Shown one piece after another: positions 1 to 9,395 of a DNA stretch of 64,000 nucleotides (position 1 is the stretch's first letter; every line of letters starts with the position of its first letter). The stretch is from assembly GCF_040365225.1 (NCBI RefSeq), contig NZ_AP028055.1, positions 124,001 to 188,000 on the forward strand, read 5' to 3'. Under the pieces are notes generated by a model. It was not told the DNA's origin. It did no database searches and saw only the letters and a program-made list of their open reading frames with translations. This DNA is from Bacteroides sedimenti. Lineage in GTDB: Bacteria > Bacteroidota > Bacteroidia > Bacteroidales > Bacteroidaceae. The position numbers and the translations under genes are program-made.

Positions 1-181
1 ACAGAAAATCCTTAAGGAATGGGCCGAAATTGTTAAAGCGCTTCAGCATAAACCGTTCCATCCGGATTCGGCTCAATATAAGCATTTTTTAAGTCAAATT
101 CTGTTAAAGATTATCCAACTTAAGGAAAAATGCCCTTTCTTAGATGTCGCTAAAGAAATAGAGTTATGTCATATTCAATAG
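1..181 (+). CDS. 3' end of a GSCFA-like protein (partial)
   Basis: An open frame enters the window in frame 2 and ends at the TAG at 179-181, giving the last 59 residues of a protein that starts outside the window. The tail is rich in Lys, Leu and Ile and contains HKPFHPDS followed by two short amphipathic helices. From memory, a GSCFA-domain protein often lies directly upstream of the MurF-alanine racemase fusion in Bacteroides and has a similar C-terminus with a PFHP motif; that is the only basis for the name. It overlaps the start of murF-alr by 16 bases, so the two are probably translationally coupled. It could be another protein of unknown function. Confidence 0.5.
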   Translation, partial: QKILKEWAEIVKALQHKPFHPDSAQYKHFLSQILLKIIQLKEKCPFLDVAKEIELCHIQ

Positions 182-2628
182 AAACTATTACGCAACTAAT
201 AGGCGCACAGCGCATTGGCCTCCGTGAGGCACGAATCGACTGGTTGCTAACCGACAGCCGTTCTCTCTGTTTCCCCGAGGAAACACTATTTTTTGCCCTT
301 CAAAGCAAACGTAACGACGGGCACAAATATATTCCGGATTTATATGCCCGTGGTGTAAGAAACTTTGTGGTCAACGAACTTCCGGCCGGAGATTCATATT
401 CCGATGCCAACTTCCTGAAAGTGGCACACCCCTTGAAAGCTCTTCAGAAACTAGCCGAACTACACCGTGCCAAGTTCCAGATTCCGGTTATCGGTGTTAC
501 CGGTAGTAATGGCAAAACTGTGGTTAAGGAGTGGCTTCACCAGTTGCTCAGTCCCGACAGAATCGTGACCCGTTCGCCGCGTAGCTACAACTCACAGATT
601 GGTGTTCCGCTTTCAGTATGGCAGCTTAACGAGCAGACTGAACTGGCGGTTATCGAAGCCGGCATTTCCGAGATGAACGAGATGCGGGCATTGCAGACCA
701 TTATTCGTCCTACCATCGGCATCCTGACCAATATTGGCGGAGCACACCAAGAGAATTTTTTCTCCCTGCAAGAAAAATGTATGGAGAAACTAACCCTGTT
801 CAAGGATTGCGATGTGGTGATCTACAACGGTGATAACGACCTTATATCCGACTGTGTATCCAAATCGTTGATGAGCTCCAGAGAGATTGCCTGGTCGCGT
901 ACTGACAAGGAGAAACCGCTCTACATCAACTCTATCACCAAGGGAACCGACAGCACAAAGATATGCTACCGATACTTGGGAATGGACAATTGCTACACCA
1001 TTCCGTTCATTGACGACGCCTCCATCGAGAACTCGCTCAACTGCTTGGCAGCATGCCTTTACCTCATGGTGCCCAACGAAGAGATCAACACTCGTATGTC
1101 AAAGCTCGAACCTGTGGCCATGCGGCTCGAGGTGAAAGAGGGGAAAAACGGATGTGTGCTGATTAATGATACATACAACTCGGACATCGCATCGCTCGAT
1201 ATCGCGCTCGACTTCCTTTACCGTCGTTCCGAGGCAAAGGGAATGAAGCGCACGCTGATACTTTCGGATATGCTCGAAACAGGACAAACCACTTCCGTGC
1301 TCTATCGTAAGGTGGCACAATTGGTTCACAGCCGGGGTATTCAGAAGATTATCGGAGTAGGAGCCGAGATATCTTCCTGTGCCAAGAAGTTCGAGATAGA
1401 AAAATATTTCTTCCCCAATACGGAAACCTTCCTCAAATCGGATGTTTTTACATCGCTACGCAATGAAGTGATTCTGGTTAAAGGATCACGCGATTTCGCT
1501 TTCGAACGCATATCCGAAGCACTTGAACTGAAGGTGCACGAAACCATACTCGAGATTAACCTCAACGCATTGGTGAGCAACCTCAACTATTTCCGTTCAA
1601 AATTAAAACCGGAAACCAAGATGGTGTGCATGGTAAAGGCATTTGCCTACGGCGCCGGGTCGTACGAGGTGGCCAAAACATTGCAGGATCATCGTGTGGA
1701 TTACTTAGCTGTGGCTGTGGCCGATGAAGGTTCCGACCTTCGCAAGGCGGGCATCACCGGCTCCATCATCATCATGAACCCCGAAATGTCTGCGTTCAAA
1801 ACCATGTTCGACTATAAGCTCGAACCCGAAGTATACAGTTTCCATCTGCTCGAAGCCTTGATACGTGAGGCGGAGAAGGAGGGAATCACCCATTTCCCCA
1901 TTCATATCAAGCTTGATACTGGAATGCATCGTCTGGGATTTGCCCCCGAAGATGTGCCTGCTCTCATCAAACGACTCAAGTCGCAGAGTGCCGTACTGCC
2001 CCGCTCGGTATTTTCACATCTGGTGGGCAGCGACAATAGCAAGTTCGACGAATTTACCCGTCATCAGATAGCGGTGTTCGATAAGGCATCGCAGGAGATT
2101 ACTTCCGCTTTCCAGCATAAAATACTGCGTCACATCTGTAATTCGGCAGGCATTGAACGCTTCTCCGATGCGCAATATGATATGGTTCGCCTTGGCATTG
2201 GGCTCTACGGAGTGAGCGCGGTGGACAATTCCATCATCAACAACGTAAGCACCCTGAAGACAACCATTCTTCAGATACGTGATGTGCCGGCCGAAGATAC
2301 GGTGGGTTACAGCCGCCGTGGAGCGCTTACCCGTAACTCGCGCATTGCTGCTATTCCTATTGGCTATGCCGACGGACTGAACCGGCACTTGGGCAATGGC
2401 AAGGCGTACTGCCTGGTGAATGGCAAGAAGGCACCCTATGTAGGAAACATCTGCATGGATGTCTGTATGATCGATGTTACCGATATAGAGTGCAAAGAGG
2501 GCGATAAAGCCATCATCTTTGGTGACGACCTGCCTATGACAGTGCTATCGGACATTCTGGGAACCATCCCTTATGAGGTGCTTACCAGTGTCTCCTCACG
2601 AGTGAAGCGGGTCTATTTTCAGGATTAA
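166..2628 (+). CDS. Bifunctional MurF ligase / alanine racemase fusion
   Basis: The 820-residue protein joins two cytoplasmic steps of peptidoglycan precursor synthesis. Residues about 1-450 are UDP-MurNAc-tripeptide:D-Ala-D-Ala ligase (MurF): the ATP-binding loop GVTGSNGKT lies at 110-118, and a Mur ligase central and C-terminal domain follow. Residues about 455-820 are a PLP alanine racemase: the PLP lysine is K491 in MVKAFAYG, and the second catalytic base is probably Y715 in GYSRRG; the C-terminal barrel contains GNICMDVCMIDVT. The racemase would make the D-Ala used, after ligation to D-Ala-D-Ala, by the ligase half. The fusion is a known arrangement in Bacteroidetes. The start at 166 overlaps the upstream gene by 16 bases. 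A good terminator follows at 2716. Confidence 0.95.
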   Translation: MSYSIETITQLIGAQRIGLREARIDWLLTDSRSLCFPEETLFFALQSKRNDGHKYIPDLYARGVRNFVVNELPAGDSYSDANFLKVAHPLKALQKLAELHRAKFQIPVIGVTGSNGKTVVKEWLHQLLSPDRIVTRSPRSYNSQIGVPLSVWQLNEQTELAVIEAGISEMNEMRALQTIIRPTIGILTNIGGAHQENFFSLQEKCMEKLTLFKDCDVVIYNGDNDLISDCVSKSLMSSREIAWSRTDKEKPLYINSITKGTDSTKICYRYLGMDNCYTIPFIDDASIENSLNCLAACLYLMVPNEEINTRMSKLEPVAMRLEVKEGKNGCVLINDTYNSDIASLDIALDFLYRRSEAKGMKRTLILSDMLETGQTTSVLYRKVAQLVHSRGIQKIIGVGAEISSCAKKFEIEKYFFPNTETFLKSDVFTSLRNEVILVKGSRDFAFERISEALELKVHETILEINLNALVSNLNYFRSKLKPETKMVCMVKAFAYGAGSYEVAKTLQDHRVDYLAVAVADEGSDLRKAGITGSIIIMNPEMSAFKTMFDYKLEPEVYSFHLLEALIREAEKEGITHFPIHIKLDTGMHRLGFAPEDVPALIKRLKSQSAVLPRSVFSHLVGSDNSKFDEFTRHQIAVFDKASQEITSAFQHKILRHICNSAGIERFSDAQYDMVRLGIGLYGVSAVDNSIINNVSTLKTTILQIRDVPAEDTVGYSRRGALTRNSRIAAIPIGYADGLNRHLGNGKAYCLVNGKKAPYVGNICMDVCMIDVTDIECKEGDKAIIFGDDLPMTVLSDILGTIPYEVLTSVSSRVKRVYFQD

Positions 2629-2715
2629 CAACCAAACCTTAACCAGATCAGGAGGCCGACAGGAGTCAGGTACCCTCACAGGATGCCACTAAGCAGCCTT
2701 TTGATTATAAATTCA

Positions 2716-2759
2716 GAGTCGTTTTCAACCTAAAATGTGGATTGGAAACGGCTCTTTTT
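2716..2759 (+). terminator. Rho-independent terminator after murF-alr
   Basis: A stem of about 15 pairs runs from GAGTCGTTTTCAACC at 2716-2730 to its near-perfect complement at 2739-2754, with G-T pairs and one mismatch, followed by a T-rich tract. It lies about 90 bases after the murF-alr stop. Confidence 0.75.
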
Positions 2760-2799
2760 ATTTAACCCCTGGTTACTGGCTTACTTCCTGAGCCTTTTC

Positions 2800-3035
2800 C
2801 TCATGCTTTGTTCAGAGTTACTCCACACCGTTTTGTTACCCCACGCCGCTTTGTTCCTCCGCATCGCTTTTGTGATGCAACATTACCCCGTATCGCTTTT
2901 TATAGTTCAGAGTTATTTAGTATCACTTCATGTGATTCAACAAAGCCCTCGCATAGTTTTCTTTTTTTCAACGTTCCTCCGCATCGCTTTCTGTAGTTCA
3001 TAATTCTTCCCCACATCGCTTTTTCAGATTGAAGT
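2800..3035. repeat. Degenerate tandem repeat, CGCATCGCTTT-type units
   Basis: Eight or nine imperfect units of about 18-32 bases follow one another, each beginning with a C-rich piece and a core like CCGCATCGCTTTT, often followed by GTRRTTCA and a short AT tail. The clearest units start near 2858 (CCGCATCGCTTTTGTGATG), 2886, 2913, 2948, 2976 and 3010. Spacing and unit length vary, so it is not a CRISPR array. It fills most of the 566-base gap between murF-alr and tatA. Short open frames over it are by-products of the repeat. Confidence 0.6.
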
Positions 3036-3121
3036 CCATCAGTCCGCCTTTCATTCTCGTTCAATTTGGCCTGGAATCCTGTAACAAAGCGTGTGTCTAT
3101 CAGAAATTAACAGCCGAAAAA

Positions 3122-3152
3122 TTTGTCGGTTAATATCTTTTGTTTAGCTTTG
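3122..3152 (+). promoter_or_regulatory. Bacteroidetes-type promoter for tatAC
   Basis: TTTG at 3122-3125 and TAGCTTTG at 3145-3152 are separated by 19 bases, matching the -33 TTTG / -7 TAnnTTTG consensus of the Bacteroidetes primary sigma factor. The predicted start of transcription is about 35 bases before the tatA ATG at 3195. Confidence 0.75.
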
Positions 3153-3194
3153 CCGCCGTAATTAAAACGAAGTTAATCGTTAAAAACAATACAT

Positions 3195-3413
3195 ATGTTC
3201 AATTCCTTGTTATTTTTAAACCTTGGTGCCGGCGAAATTATTATTATCGCTCTGGTTGTGCTTCTTTTATTTGGTGGAAAGAAAATCCCTGAACTGATGA
3301 AAGGGCTTGGCAAAGGCGTGAAGAGCTTCAAAGATGGTATGAAAGAGGCCGAAAACGAGATCAAAGACGTAAAGGACGATATCACCAAGACTTCCGACGA
3401 CGAAAAAAAATAA
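3195..3413 (+). CDS. tatA: Sec-independent translocase subunit TatA
   Basis: The 72-residue protein has the TatA/E layout: a short periplasmic N-terminus with LGAGE, one hydrophobic helix at about 14-26 (IIIIALVVLLLFG), the hinge GGKKIPELMKGLGKG, an amphipathic helix, and a charged tail rich in Asp, Glu and Lys. TatA oligomers form the translocation path for folded proteins with twin-arginine signals. tatC follows after only 6 bases, so the pair is an operon under the promoter at 3122. No TatB is seen, which is usual for minimal TatAC systems. Confidence 0.93.
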   Translation: MFNSLLFLNLGAGEIIIIALVVLLLFGGKKIPELMKGLGKGVKSFKDGMKEAENEIKDVKDDITKTSDDEKK

Positions 3414-3419
3414 GCGCGC

Positions 3420-4232
3420 ATGGCCGAAATGACGTTCTGGGATCACTTGGACGAACTCCGTCGTGTGCTGCTGCGCATCTGCGCGGTGTGGATGGTGCTG
3501 TTGGGTGGCTTCTTTATAGCTATGCCCTATCTGTTTGACCACGTCATTCTTGCACCTTGCCATGACAATTTTGCGTTCTATGCGCTGTTGAAGGAAATCG
3601 GTCAGCTACTGAACCTTACCGACGATTTCTTTACCCAGCATTTTGAGGTGAAGCTCATTAACATCAACCTTGCGGCTCCGTTTTTTATCCATATATCCAC
3701 AGCTTTCTGGATGTCGGTAGTGGTATCCGTACCCTATCTGCTTTTCGAGGTGTGGGGCTTTGTAAAGCCCGCTCTGTACAAGAACGAGAGAGACAATGTG
3801 CGTATCGCCCTCGGGTTTGGTACGGTCATGTTTTTTCTTGGTGTACTCCTGGGCTATTTCATGGTCTTTCCGCTTACACTGCGGTTCCTCTCTACCTACG
3901 ACCTCAGCGCCCAGATAGAGAACCGCATCTCGCTCAATTCATACATTGATAACTTTATGATGCTGGTCCTGATGATGGGGCTGGTATTTGAACTTCCGCT
4001 TCTTACCTGGATGCTTTCGAAGATTGGACTGGTGAGCCGCAGCTTCCTGCGTAAATACCGTAAACATGCGGTGGTTGCCATCTTTATAATCGCGGCCGTA
4101 ATCACACCTACAGGCGACCCATTCACATTATCCGTGGTGGCAATTCCTTTGTGGATGCTCTACGAACTCAGTATTCTGATGATCAACAGAGAAAAGAAGG
4201 CTGCAGTAGAAGTTGAAGAGGAGGACATATAG
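3420..4232 (+). CDS. tatC: Sec-independent translocase subunit TatC
   Basis: The 270-residue inner-membrane protein starts with MAEMTFWDHLDELRRVL, the F-x-HL-x-ELR signature of TatC, and has about six hydrophobic helices. The motif FEVWGFVKPALYKNER in the second cytoplasmic region is typical of the family. TatC is the receptor for twin-arginine signal peptides. An extra segment at about 45-75 after helix 1 gives a periplasmic loop somewhat longer than in E. coli. The C-terminal tail is acidic (EVEEED). It follows tatA and converges on the minus-strand glycosidase operon, with only 11 bases between the two stops. Confidence 0.93.
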   Translation: MAEMTFWDHLDELRRVLLRICAVWMVLLGGFFIAMPYLFDHVILAPCHDNFAFYALLKEIGQLLNLTDDFFTQHFEVKLININLAAPFFIHISTAFWMSVVVSVPYLLFEVWGFVKPALYKNERDNVRIALGFGTVMFFLGVLLGYFMVFPLTLRFLSTYDLSAQIENRISLNSYIDNFMMLVLMMGLVFELPLLTWMLSKIGLVSRSFLRKYRKHAVVAIFIIAAVITPTGDPFTLSVVAIPLWMLYELSILMINREKKAAVEVEEEDI

Positions 4233-4243
4233 TACTATTATTT

Positions 4244-6469
4244 CTAAATAATATCCCGTATTTCTCCTGGTTTCATCATATATTCCTTTATTTCATCAGA
4301 TCCTGGAAGTTGTATTTTTAGATTGCCTCCTTTTTCTGAAATGACTGAAACTTTATTTAATTTTCCATTTTTAATTTCTGCTGAAATAAGGAATGCTCCT
4401 ATTGTACGAAGCTTGTTAAAAGATACATTCTTCCAATCAGAAGGGATAGCAGGGAATATTCTCACTACGCCATCAAAACTTTGAAGTAACATTTCCTGAA
4501 TGCCTGCTGCAAATGCAAAGTTACCTTCGAGTGTAAAGGGACGATATTGAAAATTGGATTTTCCGCTTTTAGTCTGATCACCGTTTACATGAAATGTATT
4601 AGGCAAGCAAAAGCATTCAGCAAACAAGCGAAGATACTTTGCAGCGCCGTTGCCATCTTTCATGCGTGCTTTCATGTTTCCAAACCAACTATATGAATAG
4701 CCGCACCACCATTCGGGACCAATTTTTTCCATCCTATCGAGCGTGGATTTTATAATTTTTTGCGACTTTTCTCCATTGTTCCAGTTGATAAGTCCAAGAG
4801 GATGAATAGCCATTGCATGAGAGAAATGTCGGTGAGATTCATTATACGGGAAACCATTCGCAAAAGTGAGTGAACCATCTGTATCTAGATCCAACTCAGG
4901 CATCTGGTTTTGAAGTTCTTTCCAATGTGCCGACTCTTCAGGCAAATTCATCTCAGAAGCTAGTTCAGAAGCAGCTTTGAAAGCAAAGGTTATTAGTGAC
5001 AAATCATAGTTGGTGATTGTTTTAAACCATGCTTGTAAAGAGTTGTCGAATATTTCCGGACTTGAACTAATCTCGAGTGTACGTTTTCCATTCTTCATTA
5101 TGGTGATTTGTTCCAGGAAAGTTGCTACGTTCTTCACAAAAGGATAAGCTTTTTCCTGAAGAAATTGAGAATCCATAGAATATTTGTAGTGCAAATAGAA
5201 ATGTTGTGCTAGCCAAGCACTAACAGTAGGAGACAGAGAGTATTGAATCCATCCAGCCATCGGTTCGCCGGTCAATGTACAAACTCCTGGTATTGCCAAG
5301 CCTCCTTTTTCAAAATATTGCTCAGTATAAGCTCTATAAATATTCTGCTGATTCCAGAGTGTATTAATATAGCCCAAACCTTCCGCCAAATGATTTCCGG
5401 TATAAGTGGGCCAATAGCTTAATTGTGTGTTTAGATCATGATGATAATCACCTTTCCATGGAGGCAACTTGCCGTTATCTGCGGTCCATACGGCCTGAAG
5501 AGAAATTGGCGAAGAGGTTTCACGTGTTGCAGATCCGAATTTATACATTTCATTGTCGTATTGACGCTGTAAAACGGAATCTGGAATAGAGATGGATGAT
5601 TGTGCCCAATAATTTTTCCAAAAGCGCATATGGTCATTGTAATCTTTCTCAAATCCACGTGAAAGGGCCTCTTTTGCTTCATCTATGGCATTGTTGTTTT
5701 CCATGCTCGACGTCACGCTCCATGTACCAGAAAGCCTGTTCCCTTCCTTTTTCCAGGTTACGGCAACATTATAATAAAAATCTCCATCTCCTTTCTGGTG
5801 ATAAACGATACTATGTTCGTCTGCATTGACAGTTCCTTGTTCATAACCAAGTCGGCGCAAGTCTTGTCCGGTAACAGGGTCAGTGGATGAAACGTTTTCT
5901 CCTTTATAACGAGGAATAACCATCATTGGATGAATCCCTGTAGGAAGGTTCTCGAAAACGAACCATCCTACAGGCTTGGTAGCATGAACAAAAGTCTTAA
6001 GAATAGTTCCGTTTGGCCACGAAACCTTGCAAAGTGCATTGTTCAGATAAAGTCTCACAGCAGCCGAATCGCCTAGTGAGGCTACTGGAAATTCCAAAGC
6101 TGCTCCCGGAATCTTAGAGGGGGCAGGCAACTGGTCGTAAGGCCAATCAAACTTCTTTTGAACTGGAAGATAGTCCTTTTTTGCTACCTGACTTTGAACC
6201 CAGGTGTATTTATAATTAGGGCCACTTAAACTGTCTATAGAACGTAAATCCCATAAATCTGTACGGTCCAAGGAAAGTCGTAACATACTGTCTCGTTGCC
6301 AAACCAGAGCTCCAACGGTTCCATTCCCAAGTGGTATTCCTTCATCCCAGCTTAAAGCCAAACGACTGAACTTTAAATCACTTTTAGATTCAGTTGTCAG
6401 CAAATTTGTTTTAGTCTGACATCCTGTTAATAACATGATGCCTATAAATAATGAAATGCTTTTCTTCAT
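4244..6469 (-). CDS. GH95-like glycoside hydrolase, lipoprotein
   Basis: I take the ATG at 6467-6469 as start because it opens a lipoprotein signal (MKKSISLFIGIMLLTGC), with the lipidated Cys about 17 residues in; the frame is open up to 6541 but that extension would overlap the upstream GH38 gene. The 741-residue product has the GH95-type N-terminal domain (WDEGIPLGNGTVGALVW, LSLDRTDLWD) and an alpha/alpha-barrel with DLNTQLSYWPTY and SHRHFSHAMAIHPL, which match the NTQ-YWP and HRHxSH signatures of GH95 alpha-L-fucosidases/galactosidases. The first Asn of the usual N-x-N pair appears to be Asp (HDLN), so the substrate may differ. It is the last gene of the mannose operon, 38 bases after GH38. 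It probably acts on the cell surface or in the periplasm. Confidence 0.75.
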   Translation of the reverse strand: MKKSISLFIGIMLLTGCQTKTNLLTTESKSDLKFSRLALSWDEGIPLGNGTVGALVWQRDSMLRLSLDRTDLWDLRSIDSLSGPNYKYTWVQSQVAKKDYLPVQKKFDWPYDQLPAPSKIPGAALEFPVASLGDSAAVRLYLNNALCKVSWPNGTILKTFVHATKPVGWFVFENLPTGIHPMMVIPRYKGENVSSTDPVTGQDLRRLGYEQGTVNADEHSIVYHQKGDGDFYYNVAVTWKKEGNRLSGTWSVTSSMENNNAIDEAKEALSRGFEKDYNDHMRFWKNYWAQSSISIPDSVLQRQYDNEMYKFGSATRETSSPISLQAVWTADNGKLPPWKGDYHHDLNTQLSYWPTYTGNHLAEGLGYINTLWNQQNIYRAYTEQYFEKGGLAIPGVCTLTGEPMAGWIQYSLSPTVSAWLAQHFYLHYKYSMDSQFLQEKAYPFVKNVATFLEQITIMKNGKRTLEISSSPEIFDNSLQAWFKTITNYDLSLITFAFKAASELASEMNLPEESAHWKELQNQMPELDLDTDGSLTFANGFPYNESHRHFSHAMAIHPLGLINWNNGEKSQKIIKSTLDRMEKIGPEWWCGYSYSWFGNMKARMKDGNGAAKYLRLFAECFCLPNTFHVNGDQTKSGKSNFQYRPFTLEGNFAFAAGIQEMLLQSFDGVVRIFPAIPSDWKNVSFNKLRTIGAFLISAEIKNGKLNKVSVISEKGGNLKIQLPGSDEIKEYMMKPGEIRDII

Positions 6470-6507
6470 ACTGGAAAAATTGAACAATTGTGAATTTATA
6501 TATAATC

Positions 6508-9393
6508 CTACCAGGACAATTTGATAAACTTGTTTTCCCATGGGTGAAATTCAAGGGAAGAGTTCTTTTGTGTCGGTGTACCTGTTACATCGCAAACAAT
6601 AGGTCTCTTAAATCTGATCTTCTCTGAGCTAACCGCAAATGCTGCATTTTTTCCACCAATTTCACGTAGTTGAAGCATAACTGCATTTTCTCCCGGAACA
6701 GGTTTCATGTTTACCAGAAGAAGATTCTCGGGCAATATTCTGAAAACAGATGCTGCCGATTCTCCTTTTATTGTCTTGTTTGCTGCAGGAAGCACACGGG
6801 TACGAAGAGGTATTCTGTTTTCCCATGAAAACTTTGTTGCGTGTTCAATGCTGTTGTCTGCCGAAGAATTGATAAAATAGCTCCATTTCATTTCTCCCAT
6901 TTGGTCGGCATTGAAATTAGTTGTCCAATAGTTATTCATTGGCCAGGAAAACATATTCGTTGATTGTGGTAAAGCACCGGCTTTATATCTTCCTGTATTG
7001 ATTGCTCCGAACTGCATCAAAGGAATTTCCTGACTACCCATTACTACCTGGTACTCATTATTTCTTGCCGTTGCAAAGTTTTGAACAGTGTACCAATCGT
7101 TCGAAGATCCTGGAATCTGGTCAACACCTGCTTCAATAACTCCTCCCGGAACGTCCAGATTAATTTTCCCATTTGCTACATCGTATGGAAAAGAAACATA
7201 TATAGCTTCTGGATCGGTTATTGCCTTTTTACGTAGTTTATAGACTATCTCAATCTTCTTTTCCAAATTGAATACCCTATACTCCACCATCAGGTTGTTT
7301 GGCTCACGTCCGGCAACAGTCTCTCCCCGAAAACGATAAGTATTCCAAATTGGTCCCTCTTCAAACTGTTCGAACCAGATCTTTTCAGGACGGCGACGAA
7401 TGAACTGAGGAGCCTTATATTGTTCCATAGGACGACGGCTGTCAATAATTTCATAGATAAATTCTCCCATCTCCCATTCAGGTTTTTCGGCAAGTAGCTG
7501 CTTCTTCAGATCTTTGTCGTATAGACGGTTGATGGTTCCTTTCCAAGGATTAAAATCGATTGTATACCACGAGTTTTCAACACGAGTCTCTTTCAAAGAA
7601 GAGGACCTTTTTATATCTTCACGAGGAGAGTCTTTAACCTTGATGAAGTATTGGGCATAGCCAAGTGCCGGGATATCTTTTACATAGAGATTCCAATATG
7701 TTCCATCTGAACGACTCTCTGCAGCTTGCGCAGGCACAACATTTCCTTTTGAATCTATAATCTCAAAAGCTTTTTCGCGAGGGAGAATCTGATGATCGAT
7801 GTATGCTTTTGCTATTCCACTATAACTCCAGTTGAGAGTGTTGTAAACCATGATAGACGGGATCTCGGATTTAGAAGCAAACTGCTGAAGCAAGCCCATG
7901 GTAACCTCACCCAAAAGTCCGGCGTGGCGGTAAGCTTCCCAAGCGTACGACTGCTTCAAGGAACGCTGTTCCCACGTTTCAAGTCCATAAGGATCACGTA
8001 CACTTTCGCTATATCCAAATGTGTGTTCATCATAGAAAAGAAGCGAATTATTAATGTCGTCAATTTTAGTATTAACTGTTTTAGGTAAACTTGCACCAAG
8101 CATCTTCGCAAACGAAAGAGTTCCCTGATTTGCTATCACGTCAGAGTGGGTAATACGCGAAACAGCAGCTTCACGTGCTCCGGAAGCAAAACCATCTGTC
8201 CACCAATCCGGCCAGGCACCACGAATAGTTTCAATCTTGTCGGGATATTTAGTTTCAACAGTCTTGAAAAATTCACTTGCAACTGCCGTACGAAGCTTTG
8301 GCCATTCGTATTTCTCATTCCATTTCTTCAGCATTTCGCAGCTTTTTGTTGATGGAGGTGAGTTATCAGTAAAGTAGCCCGAATGTTGTGCTACAAGAAT
8401 ATCATATGGATAGTTCTTTGCTTGCATTTCGTCGAGATAATTCAATACACGTTCTTCAAATTGCTCGAAATTGTCGGTGTGGATGCCAAAGAAGTTGCCA
8501 TAGTTATAATGCTCTGCACGGTAAGTAAGGATTTTCTTTCCCGATGGAGATTGCCACCAGAAAACGGTTGGTTTGTCAAAACAGATAAGTGCACGGTGTC
8601 CGTGAGTTCCCATATTTACATACTTTACTCCTGCATCGGGGAAAAATTCGCTGAAACACCAGCCTATGCCATTCACGTCATTCTGCATCGCAACTTCGGC
8701 ACGAAGTCCATTCTCACGAAATTGTCTGATTGGAGCTAAAGATGCGGCCAGTGTTTGCTCATCCGGCAGTTCATCGAAGTTAAGATACATTGTTGCTATC
8801 TCGATTCTGCCCTCTTTGACCCTCTTTTTCAAGCGGTCAATTTGTTCTTTGGGGCGACACTTTAAATATTCACTCACGGCCCATGAGATTTCGCAAGTCC
8901 ATTTAAACTTTGCAAAGTCCGGATAGTTGTCTGTAGCATCGCAATAATCGAGTGCATAGTCTATATAACGCAGATGTTCGGCAAGGATCTCCATCTGCGA
9001 ACGGGTGTAGCCAATATCAGTGTGGGTATGCTGAACCATATTCATCTCCCAATGTCGTACTGGTGAGATATTAACAGTTGTTTGTTTCGTCTCACCATTA
9101 GTCGAAACAACCAGGGCAACTTGTTCCGCAGTGGAGGCCTGAGGGATTTCGAAGTAGAATTTGTTTGTTCCTTTTTGAAGCTTCACCTCTTGTTTGGCTT
9201 TTCCAAATTGAATTGTAGCCACTGATGGATTGTCTTCCTGCTGAATTGTGACTTCAACTTTCTGCATCAATCCCTGATTGGTTTTATAAAGTGCCGGAAG
9301 CTGTTTCCCAGTTACTTCAGTGAGCTTTGCTGATGCTGTGCCAATGCTGAGACTGACTAAAGCCATTACTGCTAATACTATTTTTTTTCTCAT
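6508..9393 (-). CDS. GH38 family alpha-mannosidase, secreted
   Basis: The 961-residue protein has a signal peptide (about 1-22, ending GTASA) and, after a beta-sandwich-like N-terminal domain, the GH38 catalytic domain. HTHTDIGYT (122-130) supplies the zinc-binding His and Asp, and D239 in AMQNDVNGIGW is the probable nucleophile. C-terminal beta domains follow. GH38 enzymes are retaining, zinc-dependent exo-alpha-mannosidases. It lies 2 bases after the MFS gene and 38 bases before the GH95-like gene, in an operon with GH92, a kinase and mannose-6-phosphate isomerase, which supports activity on mannosides. Some Bacteroidetes GH38-like proteins of this length have no tested substrate, so the exact linkage is unknown. 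Confidence 0.85.
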   Translation of the reverse strand: MRKKIVLAVMALVSLSIGTASAKLTEVTGKQLPALYKTNQGLMQKVEVTIQQEDNPSVATIQFGKAKQEVKLQKGTNKFYFEIPQASTAEQVALVVSTNGETKQTTVNISPVRHWEMNMVQHTHTDIGYTRSQMEILAEHLRYIDYALDYCDATDNYPDFAKFKWTCEISWAVSEYLKCRPKEQIDRLKKRVKEGRIEIATMYLNFDELPDEQTLAASLAPIRQFRENGLRAEVAMQNDVNGIGWCFSEFFPDAGVKYVNMGTHGHRALICFDKPTVFWWQSPSGKKILTYRAEHYNYGNFFGIHTDNFEQFEERVLNYLDEMQAKNYPYDILVAQHSGYFTDNSPPSTKSCEMLKKWNEKYEWPKLRTAVASEFFKTVETKYPDKIETIRGAWPDWWTDGFASGAREAAVSRITHSDVIANQGTLSFAKMLGASLPKTVNTKIDDINNSLLFYDEHTFGYSESVRDPYGLETWEQRSLKQSYAWEAYRHAGLLGEVTMGLLQQFASKSEIPSIMVYNTLNWSYSGIAKAYIDHQILPREKAFEIIDSKGNVVPAQAAESRSDGTYWNLYVKDIPALGYAQYFIKVKDSPREDIKRSSSLKETRVENSWYTIDFNPWKGTINRLYDKDLKKQLLAEKPEWEMGEFIYEIIDSRRPMEQYKAPQFIRRRPEKIWFEQFEEGPIWNTYRFRGETVAGREPNNLMVEYRVFNLEKKIEIVYKLRKKAITDPEAIYVSFPYDVANGKINLDVPGGVIEAGVDQIPGSSNDWYTVQNFATARNNEYQVVMGSQEIPLMQFGAINTGRYKAGALPQSTNMFSWPMNNYWTTNFNADQMGEMKWSYFINSSADNSIEHATKFSWENRIPLRTRVLPAANKTIKGESAASVFRILPENLLLVNMKPVPGENAVMLQLREIGGKNAAFAVSSEKIRFKRPIVCDVTGTPTQKNSSLEFHPWENKFIKLSW

Positions 9394-9395
9394 CT

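Noticed and set aside
166..2628. MurF-alanine racemase fusion as a novel enzyme
   Set aside because: The fusion is a well-known arrangement in Bacteroidetes.
2737..3003. An 88-codon frame over the tandem repeat
   Set aside because: The product is only a translation of the repeat units.
2800..3035. CRISPR array
   Set aside because: Units are degenerate, vary in length, have no unique spacers of constant size, and no cas genes are near.
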